Source: Mugil cephalus (Eukaryota; Chordata; Actinopteri; Mugiliformes; Mugilidae). Taken from it: 64,000 nt of DNA. The stretch spans positions 980,130-1,044,129 of the forward strand of contig NC_061785.1 of the NCBI RefSeq assembly GCF_022458985.1, written 5' to 3'. Below are positions 21,245 to 64,000 of the stretch, in pieces; position 1 is the first letter of the stretch; every line of letters begins with the position of its first letter. Both the position numbers and the translations under genes were made by a program. The notes beneath the pieces are model-generated. The model searched no databases, was not told the DNA's origin, and was given only the letters and a program-made list of their open reading frames with translations.

Positions 21245-22379
21245 CGTGGCTAAAGGCCCTGAGAGAGGATTATGTTTAGTATAAATAGTTGTGGGTTTGT
21301 GGTTGGAGGAGAAGGGGAAGCACGAGATGACCACACCAACAGAAAGATTCAAGATCAGGAAATATGCTGCTTCCGCTTTTCACCTTCTTCTTTTTTATGT
21401 CGGTGAAATCTGTGTTAACAAAAAATAAATAAATAAAAAAACAGCCACTGTTCAGTTTGTTCATAAATCAGAGCAAATGAAAGAGAAAAAAGAGAAAACT
21501 ACAGAATTTATTCATTTATTAAAGTGTATTTAAAGATTCTAAGAATGAGAAACATCATTCACTCATTCATAAATTAATAAATAAAAAAAAATAAAAGAAC
21601 ATTGATAAATCTGAACATTTTACAACTGGATCTGGTTTAAAAAACAGAAAAAAAAGACAAATGGAACATTTAAAGTGATCTTTCACCACATATAAAGGAA
21701 ATATATATTTACATAAGTAACCTAGAGATGTAGATTTAGGTTTAGATTTAGGTTTAGATTAAGGTTTAGATCAGGACTCACCCGTTTCACGTCTCATTCA
21801 TAAAGTGGTGGAGGAAGAACTGGGCGGATGTTGAACCTCTGTTGGTGTATTTATGTCAGGAAATGTTCCTGTGGTTGACATCACGTCAGTCACTGGTATG
21901 TTGCGTAAAAGAGAACATAACACAAAAAACAAATAAAGACATTTCTACAGACGTTTCTCAAATGGAGGGCTGGAAATAAATAAATAAAATAAATGTAGAA
22001 GAAGTCTGAACTATATTAGTTCTGCCACACATCTAACATTCAGATAAACTCATTATTCATTCATTTATTATTAATTTATTCGACATTCTACAGACTAATA
22101 CCCTCTCTGGCCACTTTATTAGGTACACTAGTGGAGTCATTCTAAACTAAATAATGCCGAGTCAGAAAGGTGGTGATTCACCTGGAATTAAAATTGCCAA
22201 AATATTAGGAACACATGTCAGTTTAGTGGTTCTAATAAATAAAAACCTATTTGAATCATCATTTGTCTCAGTTACTAGAAACTGAAGCTGAACCAGAACC
22301 TTCATGTAGATTTAGAGCAGGACTTGATGTCACTAGTGTACCTAAAGAAGTGATACGTGATTACAGGTTGATTCAAAAA

Positions 22380-22566
22380 CGTACATATTCATATTGAATA
22401 TCAGTAACGACATAGATTAGGTTCTTAACGCCACCTTTCTTTTTAGATTGTCAAACATTTCTCTGGAAAACAAACCAGAAATTTCATGAAGGCGGCCATT
22501 TTGGAAATGGCTGCCAAAACGTAGTGACTGCAGAGCCTAAATGAATCCACCAGGGGGCAGAAGATC
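22380..22566 (+). repeat. Interspersed repeat family R1, copy 3
   Basis: The terminal blocks are 'ggcggccattttggaaatgg', 'gactgcagagcctaaatg' and 'ccaccagggggcagaag'. Confidence 0.75.
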
Positions 22567-23592
22567 AGTTTTTAAGAAGAGTTCTGATGACGATAGTGGA
22601 GCAGATAATCATGGATCAAATAAGATATATTTGGTGTTAGAGGGTTCTCAGAGGTTCCTTTAACAAGATTATTTTAACATTTCCTTCATCGAAGGTAAAT
22701 CACCTTCCGTCAGTTGTATTTTGTTGGAGAAGCAGAAATATCACAGATCCTCAGATCATGTTTTTTCCTTTTAATAATTGGATCCTCATTAACAGCCAGT
22801 AACAGCATCGACTGTTCTTCCTTCCAACTCCTTTATCAGTCATTTAACAGACATTACACTCAAATTTCATCCCATACTTCAGTACTACCTTAGATAATGT
22901 AATATTAATGCACTTCCGAAAAGGGTATACACTGACTACAATTACACCATATCAAATATGTTAATCTTTATTACATTCATGAGCACACACCTGTATTAAA
23001 CCTGTTCTCACTCTCTGATGCACTTCTGGTTAAGTTGAGTGAAATGGGAGCGTAATCTTTCAAACAATAGTGATTATATTTCTTAGTAAATTAGATAATA
23101 AAAAAAAAATAGATAGACCTTCGTCTCACCGACCTCTGAAGATGCTAAAATGGTTTTGATGAACTAGTTGTGAACCAGTGAATCAACGCCGGTTTGTTTC
23201 TGGGTCAAACGTTTCCTGTTGCGTCAGAGTTCAGGTACGAGAGGAAAAAGTGTGACAGACACCAGCGTTTTGAAACATTTTCCTTTCTGGGGACAAAGCT
23301 TTTCATGAATGAGGAAGTTGTGAATTTACAAGATTACTGTTGTTTCTGTTACTCACCACTGACTCACAATGACACGAAAGATTTATTGAAGAAACAAATC
23401 AATTATTCAACATGAAGAAAACCCACCAGGAACTACTGTGTTTAGGCCATAACTGAAAAGTCTTTCTGCAGTTACCCAGGAAATAGTTTATGTAATATAT
23501 ATAAAATAACTGGATTAGAGAAGAGACCAAGTTTAGACTGAGATCAGGAGATTTCTGAGCATCATCAATAATTACCTGGAGAACCTGCTGTA

Positions 23593-23655
23593 AACTCTGC
23601 CCCCTGGTGGATTCATCCAGGCTCTGCAGTCACTTCATTTTAAAGAGGTTAAGAA
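23593..23655 (-). repeat. Interspersed repeat family R1, copy 4 (short, reverse)
   Basis: It contains 'gccccctggtggattcatcc' and 'aggctctgcagtcactt', the reverse complement of the family end. Confidence 0.75.
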
Positions 23656-23735
23656 AATCATTTATCTTATTACTGACATGTCAGTATGAACAGTTGCTGT
23701 GTTGAATCAACCCATAATTAATGTAAACTTTCATA

Positions 23736-23738
<3 letters not shown>

Positions 23739-23789
<51 letters not shown>
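23739..23789. repeat. (TATC)n microsatellite
   Basis: About 12-13 uninterrupted tetranucleotide units. Confidence 0.97.
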
Positions 23790-24332
23790 GTTAATTTTGA
23801 AAAATGTAATGATAAAATTTAAGTTATTATTCATATTTGAATATAAATATTTTCTGTACTGAGTCATAGGTTTATACATTTATACTTTATTATGTTAGAA
23901 TAAAATCATATTGTGGGTCAAATATGAGACATTTGTGTGTGAGGAGTAGCACAAACATTTACTGATAAACTGCAGTAAATAGAAATAACAGTAAGTATAA
24001 TATACCAGTACCACATTTAACCACTGGGTGGTGACATTTCACCTATTTTACATGCGAGGCCACGCCCCCAACCAATCTGGTTGATTCAGATCTTGATCAG
24101 TTCCCAACAGAGAGACTCCAGAACAACTTGACTTCAGCATGAGAACTAGAACATGTCGGTTTGTGCAGCAGGATGGAGAGTTTTATTTATTTTATTTATT
24201 CATTTTTACTGAAGCGTCTTCACTTCTGATGTTTTAAAGCTGACTGATCTTCAGCCACTGCGGAACATCCGAAGACGTCTAAGCTCCTCTGAGTTTTCCA
24301 GTTTCCTGAACCGTGTGAATGTGCTTAGCTCG

Positions 24333-24384
24333 GAGACAGAGGCAGAGACAGACAGAGACAGAGGCAGAGACAGAGACAGAGACA
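24333..24384. repeat. GAGACA / GGCAGA short tandem repeat
   Basis: Hexamer-like units just before the putative stxbp4 first exon. Confidence 0.9.
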
Positions 24385-24399
24385 GGCTATGAGCTGGAT

Positions 24400-24646
24400 T
24401 AGTGAGGAGGTAAAGCGCGTCTCTCTCTCTGAGTCGAGGCGGATTTCCATCCCTCTGTCCGGTCACTCACAGCGACCTGGTTTGAACCGCCTCATCTCCT
24501 CCTCCTCGCGCTCGCATGCGGCTTTTTCTGTGATTTATTCTCATTTTTATTATTTATTTCTTTTTTATTTGGGGCTCAGACCGTCGTGTGATGCCGTTCC
24601 TCCCTCAGGACGCAGAGCGGCTGGATGGGCTGTCTCTCCTCTACTG
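24400..24646 (+). promoter_or_regulatory. stxbp4: Candidate stxbp4 first (noncoding) exon and promoter
   Basis: The block is GC-richer than its surroundings and has CpGs. It ends in a strong donor (CTACTG then GTGAGC at 24647). The next acceptor that fits a coding exon is at 30561-30562. The 5' limit is a guess. The exon contains an ATG at 24625 that would open an upstream frame (see findings). Confidence 0.4.
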
Positions 24647-27600
24647 GTGAGCTCTGCTCCTCCCCTTTCCTTCCTCCCTTCACTCATTCCTTCCTTCCTT
24701 TCCTCCTTTTGTTTTAAAGAAAAAGAAGGTTTTGTTTCCCTCCTCGTCGTCGTGTTGTCGGAGCTGATTCCTCAGACTTAAAGTCCACATGCGTGTTCAC
24801 AGTTTTGGGTCATGACAGAGATGATTTAAAGGAACATACCAGCGTTTTAACAGCCGTCGCTCCACGTGTATTTTAGTCGCTATCTTGATATAAATTCTGC
24901 TGATGTAAAGTTAAAAAATAATAATAATGTGGATGTGAAGTTTTTAAACTGTGCTGAAAAACGAACCGCTTCGTTTCTTATCTTTCTTAATTAAATGGAA
25001 ATCGGAGCAGATACAGATGATTTTTGTGATAAATCACTGAATCATCCAGTAACGAAAAGTTTCCAGTTTGACTCTTAACCCTTTAAACGCCGTATTTGAT
25101 ACTATTGATAAATTCAAAGTGTCTGAACACTGGACGTTGTGTTTTTGTCCGGGAGACCTTCATGACGTCACAGAGGTATAACTAACTTCGTTTCCTCCAA
25201 ACAGCCTCTCCCTTCCTGGGTCTCCCCGGTCTTACTTCATGACCAAAGCAGCTTTTTCCAGAAAGTGAAACTTCCCAGTTTCCACCGAGTCTCCGGTTCT
25301 CTGACCTCTTAGAGCTCTAGAGCCGTTCAATAATCCATCACAGACCAAACAGTTCTACATCTTTACTTTTAGACTCGGTCTGATATCTCTCCATCTGGAT
25401 TTCATTGTGATCTAGGAAGATAAAACCTCTCTGCCTCAGCTGGTTCTACAATGATCTGACCGGTAGATGTTTGTTGGATCCAGATAAACTTAAAAGCTGA
25501 CCTCTAGGACAGATGGATTCATAGACAGAGTCACTGTTGGACTCAGTAATGAAAACAAGCTGTAGATGAATCCGTGAAGATACTTTCAGCCTCAGACCTG
25601 GATCTGGAAACGTTCTGATTGGAGGGTTTAAGGTTTTAGGAAGTGTCCATGACACGGTCCCTTCACCATGACGCTGTTGTTAACTGCTAGCGCTACCTGC
25701 GTTACCTGTCCCCTGACTCTCCTAAATGCTACAACTTCAGTTCATGTATATATCATATCAATGATAAGTAGTTGATCCATGTGGAAAATATCAAAGAACA
25801 GTAAAGACAAATATTCATTGTGGATGAAAAAACTATTATGAAACGAGAAGATAATACAAGCGTTTGTCCTGAGTATGAATCAGATTCTCACGAGGGGTCG
25901 ATGGCTACGGCCCTAAAACTCTTCCCTGGAAACCTGTTGTCAATAATCTGATTCTACCGATAATTACTTCATAGCTTAGATATTATTTTGGATTAAAATC
26001 ATGTTGAAATGTTGTGGATCAAATATGACACAGCAGTTTTATTTTTATTTAATTAAACTTGTTACTTAAAAGACTCAAATATGATTTGTTCCATATTAGA
26101 GTCATTTTTTAGGTATTTATATGATTTTTTTCTGTTCAACCTAATGTTGCACAACTTGGTAACTTTAGTTGCAACACAATTAAATGATCATAATAACTGA
26201 TATTACACAGTATATATTTACCAAGTTATAGAAGAAATTGAGAGGTAGACTTTTTAAAATTCCATCTTTGTCTTTTCTTCCAAATCCAATATAAAATAGA
26301 AAAGGAAAAGAATAAATAATCTATTTAATACATTTTTAATAATAAAAAATAATTTTGTTGTCTCAAAATAAAAATAAAAATCTTGTTTTATCTTTAATTT
26401 TTTTCCAGAACAGTCATGAAAAATATTTCTTCAAATAACAGTTGGATTTAAATTCTGCTAAATCCTGTTTATTTGTTTTAAGGTGTTTTAAAGTTTAAAC
26501 ATGAAAAAAATCATGTAAAAATGTGAGAAGCTGCAGGATGATCTGGTTTATTCTGACTGAGGTGGCGAGAACACAAGAGACACATATGATCCTTTAACGC
26601 ATGTTTCATTAAGAGCAGTGAATGTGTTGATGATTTCCTCCTGTGGACGTGGTGAAATCTGATCCCGTCTGACCTGAAGCTTCCGGTGGCCGCTGATAAT
26701 CTGCCACTGGTCTGGAAACATCTGCTGCGTTTTACTGCAGGACGTCTCCTCTCTCGTCTTTATTCGACTGTGGAGCGTTCGGGGGGAGACAGGACCAGAT
26801 TAAATATTCAAACAGCAGACAGTAATCCTCAGACGCTGCAGCGTTCTCACACACAATGACTCAGCTGGAGCCTCAGCCGGTGTTTATCAGGTCTGCATCA
26901 CACAACAACTCGTCCTCTTTCGGTTTGACCCGACCTTCCTGCTGCTCTCTGCAGCTCCAGCCTTCAAACAGTCAGTGACAACAGAAAATCTACAGCATCT
27001 GCTCTGCAGTAGACGCCACAAAACATTCTCTTATTCCAAGATAAAAAGTCAATTAACTTCATAAGTTTTTCCTGAATCACACTCTGTAGAAAACGATGCG
27101 ACCTTGGAACCAGAGAGGAGGTTCAGGTTTGCTGCGTAGCTCCTTTTATGTCCGTTTATTTCTTTAAGCATGGAATTAATATCCTGTCATAACGCTGAAC
27201 TCGAGAAACCGTTTGAAAGTCTGATAAAAAATATTCAAATCTCTGTAAAACCTGATTAGTTTGAAAGCTGAGCTTCAGGAGCTGAATGTTGCTCACAAAC
27301 TGAAACCAGTTTATTTAGAAGCAGAGTTTTCCTTTAGGGAACTGAAGCAGGACCAAACGTCAGCAGCTCATCTCGTCTCTTTGAATAATGCCATAAAACA
27401 CTGTTTGTGTGTTAATCTCTGCAGATAGATGGTTTGTGAGTGCGGCAGCTCAGAGTCAGTCCTGGAAACTGAACCAAAGCCTCGGTTCAAACTGTGCATG
27501 GGGGCGCTGGCTGACGTTAAGGACCAGTGGCAGGTTAATGCAGATTACCAGGCATTAAGTGATCAGTTTAATTGTTCCCTCGTGTCCCGGCCGGTGGCCT

Positions 27601-27879
27601 CGCTGCACACTGTCGTCTGTTTGAGGGGAGGATACTCACAGGTAAAAGCTCGTTAACGCTGATGAAGAAACTTAATGAAGAGCTTTACTGAGCAGCAGAG
27701 AAACGAGTCGGATGATGGTTCATGAAGAAGCCGCTGATCTGGGAAAACAGAAAACTAAAGTTAGCTCGAAAGGCTAATTCAGACGACACGTATCCGACAA
27801 ACATCACCTCAGAGGACTGGAACTATTAGAATAGGACTAAATCCACTGGGGAAGAAGGTTCTGGGTTCTAATCCTGGGT

Positions 27880-28080
27880 TCTGGGTGGAGTGATGTTCTC
27901 CCTGTGTCTACGTGGGTTCTCTCCGGGTCCAAAGACACAAAAACATGCTCCTTAAGGTCATCGGTTCTAAATGAATGTGGACCTGTCCAGGGTCCAGACA
28001 ACGCCTCTTGTCCTGTGACAGCTGTGATAGGCTCCACCCCCCCATGACCCTCCACAGGTCAAGGGGCTACAGAAAATGAA
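27880..28080. repeat. Dispersed vertebrate repeat with 'ttctccctgtgtct' head
   Basis: It carries the block order 'tgttctccctgtgtctacgt', 'gggttctctccgggt', 'cctgtccagggtcca' and 'gataggctccacccccc', ending 'ggggctacagaaaatga'. This is a very common fish repeat. A fragment of the same head lies at about 50310-50345. Confidence 0.7.
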
Positions 28081-29246
28081 ATAATTACTTAATTACATCC
28101 ACAGGGGTTGTTTCTCTCTAGTTCTCTAAGAGCTCCTGGTGCTATTACAACAAAACAAGCCCCTCCCCCAGGAGGTGACACCTGTGAAGGTTCTCAGTCT
28201 CCAGGTCATAGTAAACCAAGTCTGTAGCTTCCTCAGTTCCTCAAGAGACTGGAGGGAAGTTTGAGAGTTTTTATTTATTTCTATTTCTGATAGTTTCCAG
28301 TCTTCCAGGATTAATCAGTTAATTAAACCAGAGGATGGAAAGAACAAGAAGATGCTGCAGAGATCAGCAGATTTCCATCCATCCAGTTTCACCTGGTAGC
28401 AACACGTTTCAAACCAGTCCAGATTCATGATCCCTCCAGAGAAGTCCTGGTCCACCTCCTGGTCTCCTCTGAGCCGGTCAGACCTGGTAAACGTCCAGAA
28501 ACGAAGGCGTCCAGGAGGAACCTTGACCCGATGCCTGAAAGCTCCTCAACTGGATCAAACGTTTAATGTGATGGACTAAAAGTGTCTTGAGCTGCTGTTC
28601 CTGACTGAACTGCAGTAAAGACGGAGCCTCCAGTTTAAGGGTCGATCTACGTTATAAACTTTAAACTAAATCCACGGTCATGAACTCTCTACAAAACGTC
28701 TTCTCAGAAATCTGGATCACGATGAGCTCTCAGTCACTGTTAGCGCAGTGTTAGCATGTTAGCATCCGGTTGTTTTCAGACGTTTGAAAACCAACATCAC
28801 GACTCCTTTTCTTAACTCTGTTGTTGTTGTTGTTGTTTGCTGGAGGTGTGACTTGTGTAGCAGGGCTTCTCTCCTCTACAGATCTCTGTGGATTCTAGAC
28901 GTCCATCAGAAAGATGATCTCACAAACTGCAGCTCCGTCAAAGGACATAATGAATCTGCTGGTCCACAGATGTTAGTCTAGACATTAGCTAATTATGTCC
29001 AGCTGGGCAGAGAACAACAAATAGGATTTAGTTTGTTTGTTAACGGGGATGGAGTTACACAACCAGATCAGCTGGATTACTTCACTGTCATTGTGTTGCA
29101 TTGTGCACAGAGTTCACTAATGAACTGTTTGTGCTCTCTAAGGTCGTCTGAGGATTTTTTTTATGTGCGTGTTCAGATTCTTTTGAGCCTCTAATTCCAA
29201 ATGAATCGTGTTTGGTTCCTGAGTTTCTGAGACGTCTGATCCTTGT

Positions 29247-29700
29247 CATCTGCCCCCTGCTGGTCTCATCCAGGCTCTGCAGTCACTAGCTTTTGGCAGC
29301 CATTTCCAAAATGGCCGACTTCATGGATTGTTAAGTTTCTTTCAGGTAGAATATCACTAATGTTGTTACTGTTGTTTCAGTGTGAATATTCATTGATTTC
29401 CCTGATTTTATTAAGCACATTATTTTAAATATTATTAAATTTAACCGACTTTCTTGGTGATTAATGTCTAATAATTAACATGTCTAATAATTAACCTGTG
29501 TAATATTTACCAGATATCTTATATGTTGACTTCTATAGTGGATCATCCTCATCAGGATTCTTCTCCAAATAAATCAGCATTTATTCGTAGCCAGGATCAG
29601 AGTGTTTGTTTCTACCTGATTCCTTTTCGCTCAGTTTTTGGTCTCCACCGACTCCTCGGTGAAACATCTGCAGCTGATTCTTTTAATGTTTCCACCAGCT
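29247..29700 (-). repeat. Interspersed repeat family R1, copy 5 (long, reverse)
   Basis: It begins with the reversed family end ('gccccctgctggtctcatcc', 'ttggcagccatttccaaaat') and continues through 'ctttcaggtagaatatcact' and 'catcctcatcaggattcttc'. It ends with 'gctgattcttttaatgtttc'. It is the inverted partner of 20270-20720. Confidence 0.8.
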
Positions 29701-30569
29701 GGTTTACTGACAAACATTTGTTCATTTGGTTTGTGGTGAAGCTGATGACCTTCATCTAGAAGAATTTTATCTTTTCTCACATTTTTCTTGAAATTCTTAA
29801 GACAGACGAAGGTTTTTTCCACTTTTCCAGTTTGACTTTTTCAGAGCTGAAACTGACAAAGATGATCAGCTCAGTTCCCGATGGAGAGAGACTCCAGATA
29901 AAGTAAAACATTTGTGGACGGAGGAAGTTTGAACGGTTCTGAAACGAGTTGAGGTGGAGTCAGGACCAGGACGTCTTCACCTGGGACGTGAACCTCAGGA
30001 GGGAACACGTGATGACGTGTTCACCGTTGGTTAATTAAGGAAACATGGTGAGAACATCACCCTGGAACAGAACCGAAGTTAAGTCTCTCTGAATCTGCCG
30101 TCTCTACACAAACTCTCTCCCTCTGAGACGTAAGCGTCTGAACTAGCTGAGCTCTCAGTGACGCTGAGCCGAGGACCAGCAGACAGCAGCATCATGTCGA
30201 CCCCCCCCTGAAGACTGTCTCTGTCTCTAATCTGGACGTCTCCAACCTCTCAGGACTCTCCAGGGTCTCGTCGTTTGTTTGTGATGTTCCTTTGATTATT
30301 TATAATCCTTGTTTGTTGGAGCCGGTTAACATCCAGGTCAGTGCACGGTTCAGGGACGGTGTCGTTTAGGACGAGGTAGATTTTATTGGTTGGATGTGGA
30401 GGGAGGGGGGAGGAAGGGGGAGGGAGGGGGGGAGACAATGACAAAATCCTGCCATGATTTGATTATTCTGAGCAGCAGAGCGCTGAGGAGCGGCAGAGAG
30501 GCTCGGGCTGTTGCAGGATGCTGACATGTTTGTGAGTCCGCCGTGTCTCTGTGTGTCTCCAGGACCATC

Positions 30570-62731
<32,162 letters not shown>

Positions 62732-62753
62732 AGAGAGAGGATTTATTTCTGAT

Positions 62754-62759
62754 AATAAA
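62754..62759 (+). terminator. Candidate stxbp4 polyadenylation signal
   Basis: AATAAA 22 bases after the stop codon, followed by T-rich sequence. If used, the 3' UTR is very short. Longer isoforms are possible. Confidence 0.4.
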
Positions 62760-64000
62760 AAGTTCTCCTGTTAAATCTGCTGGTTTGACTCATTTTTATG
62801 GAGACGTCGTTTCTTTATTTCTGCTTCTATATCTTCGTGTCTGTTAATTTATTTCCAGCCTCAGGGACGTCTCCTCCTCCGTGGATTGACCTTCTGTCCT
62901 GAGGCTGGGACACTTTCCCTCCACGCTGGACGGACTGAGACTGAACGGATCAACACGTCAGCGTTTCCAGCGCAGCCTGAAGATAAGAAAGAGATGACGG
63001 AGCTCATCATAAAAACGCTTTCTACCATCAACAGACGAGTTAGAAGAAAAACAAGGAAGCGGACGAACACAAACCTCATGACTCCACGGATCAGATCAGA
63101 CGCACACGTTCATTTATACGCGTCTTTTAAACACTCTGACCTTTGTCCTCAAGTCAACAGCAGGTTTTAACCTTCGTTGTGAGGCCTCCTCCCTCCTCCC
63201 TCCTCCCTCCCCCTCCTTCCCCCTCCCTCCTTGTTGGATTCATACAGAGTCATGAAGCCTCCATCACGTCTCCATCACGTCTCCATCACGTCTCCTCTCT
63301 AATGTCCTTAGGGAGAAAATACACAAGCATCATCTGTAGAACATCATCAGGCTCCAAAGACGATCAATGGACAATGGACGCCCCCCCGCCCCCTCCCTAA
63401 TTAACCTCCCCCCCCTCCCCCCTAATTAACGTCCTCTGATGAGCCGTTCTCTGCTGCAGAGCTTCATGAGGTCAGAGGTCAGATGAATCAGTCATGATCT
63501 CTGTATCTTTGTCTGTATCTTTGTCTGTGTCTTTGTCCATGAAGCTCAAAAGCCTCGTTCTCTGGATGAGAGGACGATCAGGTTTTTATTTATTCCAGTT
63601 AGTGGAGGACAAGACTTCTAGTTTTATCGTTTCTTCTCTTTCTTGATTCTTTCACGTCCTTCTCTTTTTCCTCTCTTATGTTTCCTCCTCTATCACGCTT
63701 CTCCTCACTTCTTCATTTCCCTCCTCTCCTTTCTTTTCCTCTCATCTCCTGTTTCCTCCTTCCCTTCCTCTCCTCTCTCCTTTCCTCTCCTCTCTCCTTT
63801 CCTCTCCTCTCTCCTCTTTCCTCTCCTCTCTCCTCTTTCCTCTCTCCTCCCCTCCCGCTGCAGGATTTGTGTTTCTCTCGCTCTGGAGCACATGAGATTC
63901 AATGTGACTGTGGGAGGGAGGAGGGGTGAGGGGGAGGAGAGAGGGGGTGAGGCGGCCTCTCATTGGTGGAAAGTAGGTCAGTCCGTCCCACTCGTGTGAG
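62760..64000. other. 3' flank of stxbp4
   Basis: No gene supported. It has CT-rich tracts (63180-63235 and 63660-63860), a run of three 'tctccatcacg' units (63266-63295) and 'tgtatctttgtc' units (63500-63540). The open frames here are low-complexity products of the CT tracts. Confidence 0.5.

Larger units (their letters stand above)
21353..24330. other. Intergenic region between divergent GPCR and stxbp4
   Basis: AT-rich. It holds copies of two interspersed repeats (22109-22128 and 22380-22566, 23593-23655), a (TATC)n microsatellite and a 'ggtttagattta' cluster near 21735-21775. No coding sequence is supported. Confidence 0.5.
24647..30562. other. Putative first intron of stxbp4
   Basis: No coding exon is supported. 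It includes the R1 copy at 29247-29700 and a degenerate interspersed repeat at about 27880-28080. The rest is AT-rich sequence with frequent short open frames and no domain signal. Confidence 0.4.

Noticed and set aside
63643..63999. Open frames over 63.64-64.0 kb on both strands
   Set aside because: Low-complexity products of a CT-rich tract, with no domain signal.

Overview
The window looks like chromosomal DNA of a teleost, probably a percomorph. It holds split vertebrate-type genes with GT-AG introns, a fish-type NLR (FISNA-NACHT-LRR-PRY/SPRY), a stonustoxin-like paralog, fish retroelement and transposon relics, many microsatellites, and intronic nuclear tRNA genes. All gene models were built by hand from reading frames, splice dinucleotides and codon phase. 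No database search was possible.

Left end (1-7 kb): the 5' part of a stonustoxin-like gene on the minus strand, running off position 1, followed by a chain of old mobile elements. These are a LINE tail, a fish interspersed repeat, a frameshifted THAP-domain relic, and a Gmr1-like Ty3/gypsy relic whose domain order is gag knuckle, protease, integrase.

7-14.5 kb: a complete NLR immune-receptor gene on the minus strand. Ten coding exons keep phase throughout and give about 1,107 residues. Penelope-like and Tc1-like relics lie in its 5' introns. 14.5-19 kb is intergenic.

19.4-21.2 kb: a two-exon class A GPCR (HCAR/OXER1/GPR31 group) on the minus strand. Its DRY motif reads YRY. It is divergent from the next gene.

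24.4-62.8 kb: the whole stxbp4 gene (syntaxin-binding protein 4, Synip) on the plus strand. Twenty-one coding exons keep phase throughout and give about 738 residues: two PDZ domains, a degenerate EF-hand-like segment, a coiled coil and a C-terminal WW domain. Its introns carry two tRNA-Ile(AAT) genes and three tRNA-Leu(CAG) genes or copies, several local segmental duplications and long simple repeats. Some of these simple repeats sit directly against splice sites (C29 before exon 6, a long GT run just after exon 18). 62.8-64 kb is 3' flank with polypyrimidine tracts.

I found no clearly new molecular system. The best leads are the Gmr1-like domain order, the NLR's symmetric 117-bp N-terminal repeat exons with one frame-breaking copy, the YRY receptor, the two-PDZ form of Stxbp4, and the spread of tRNA-bearing segments next to tetranucleotide arrays.
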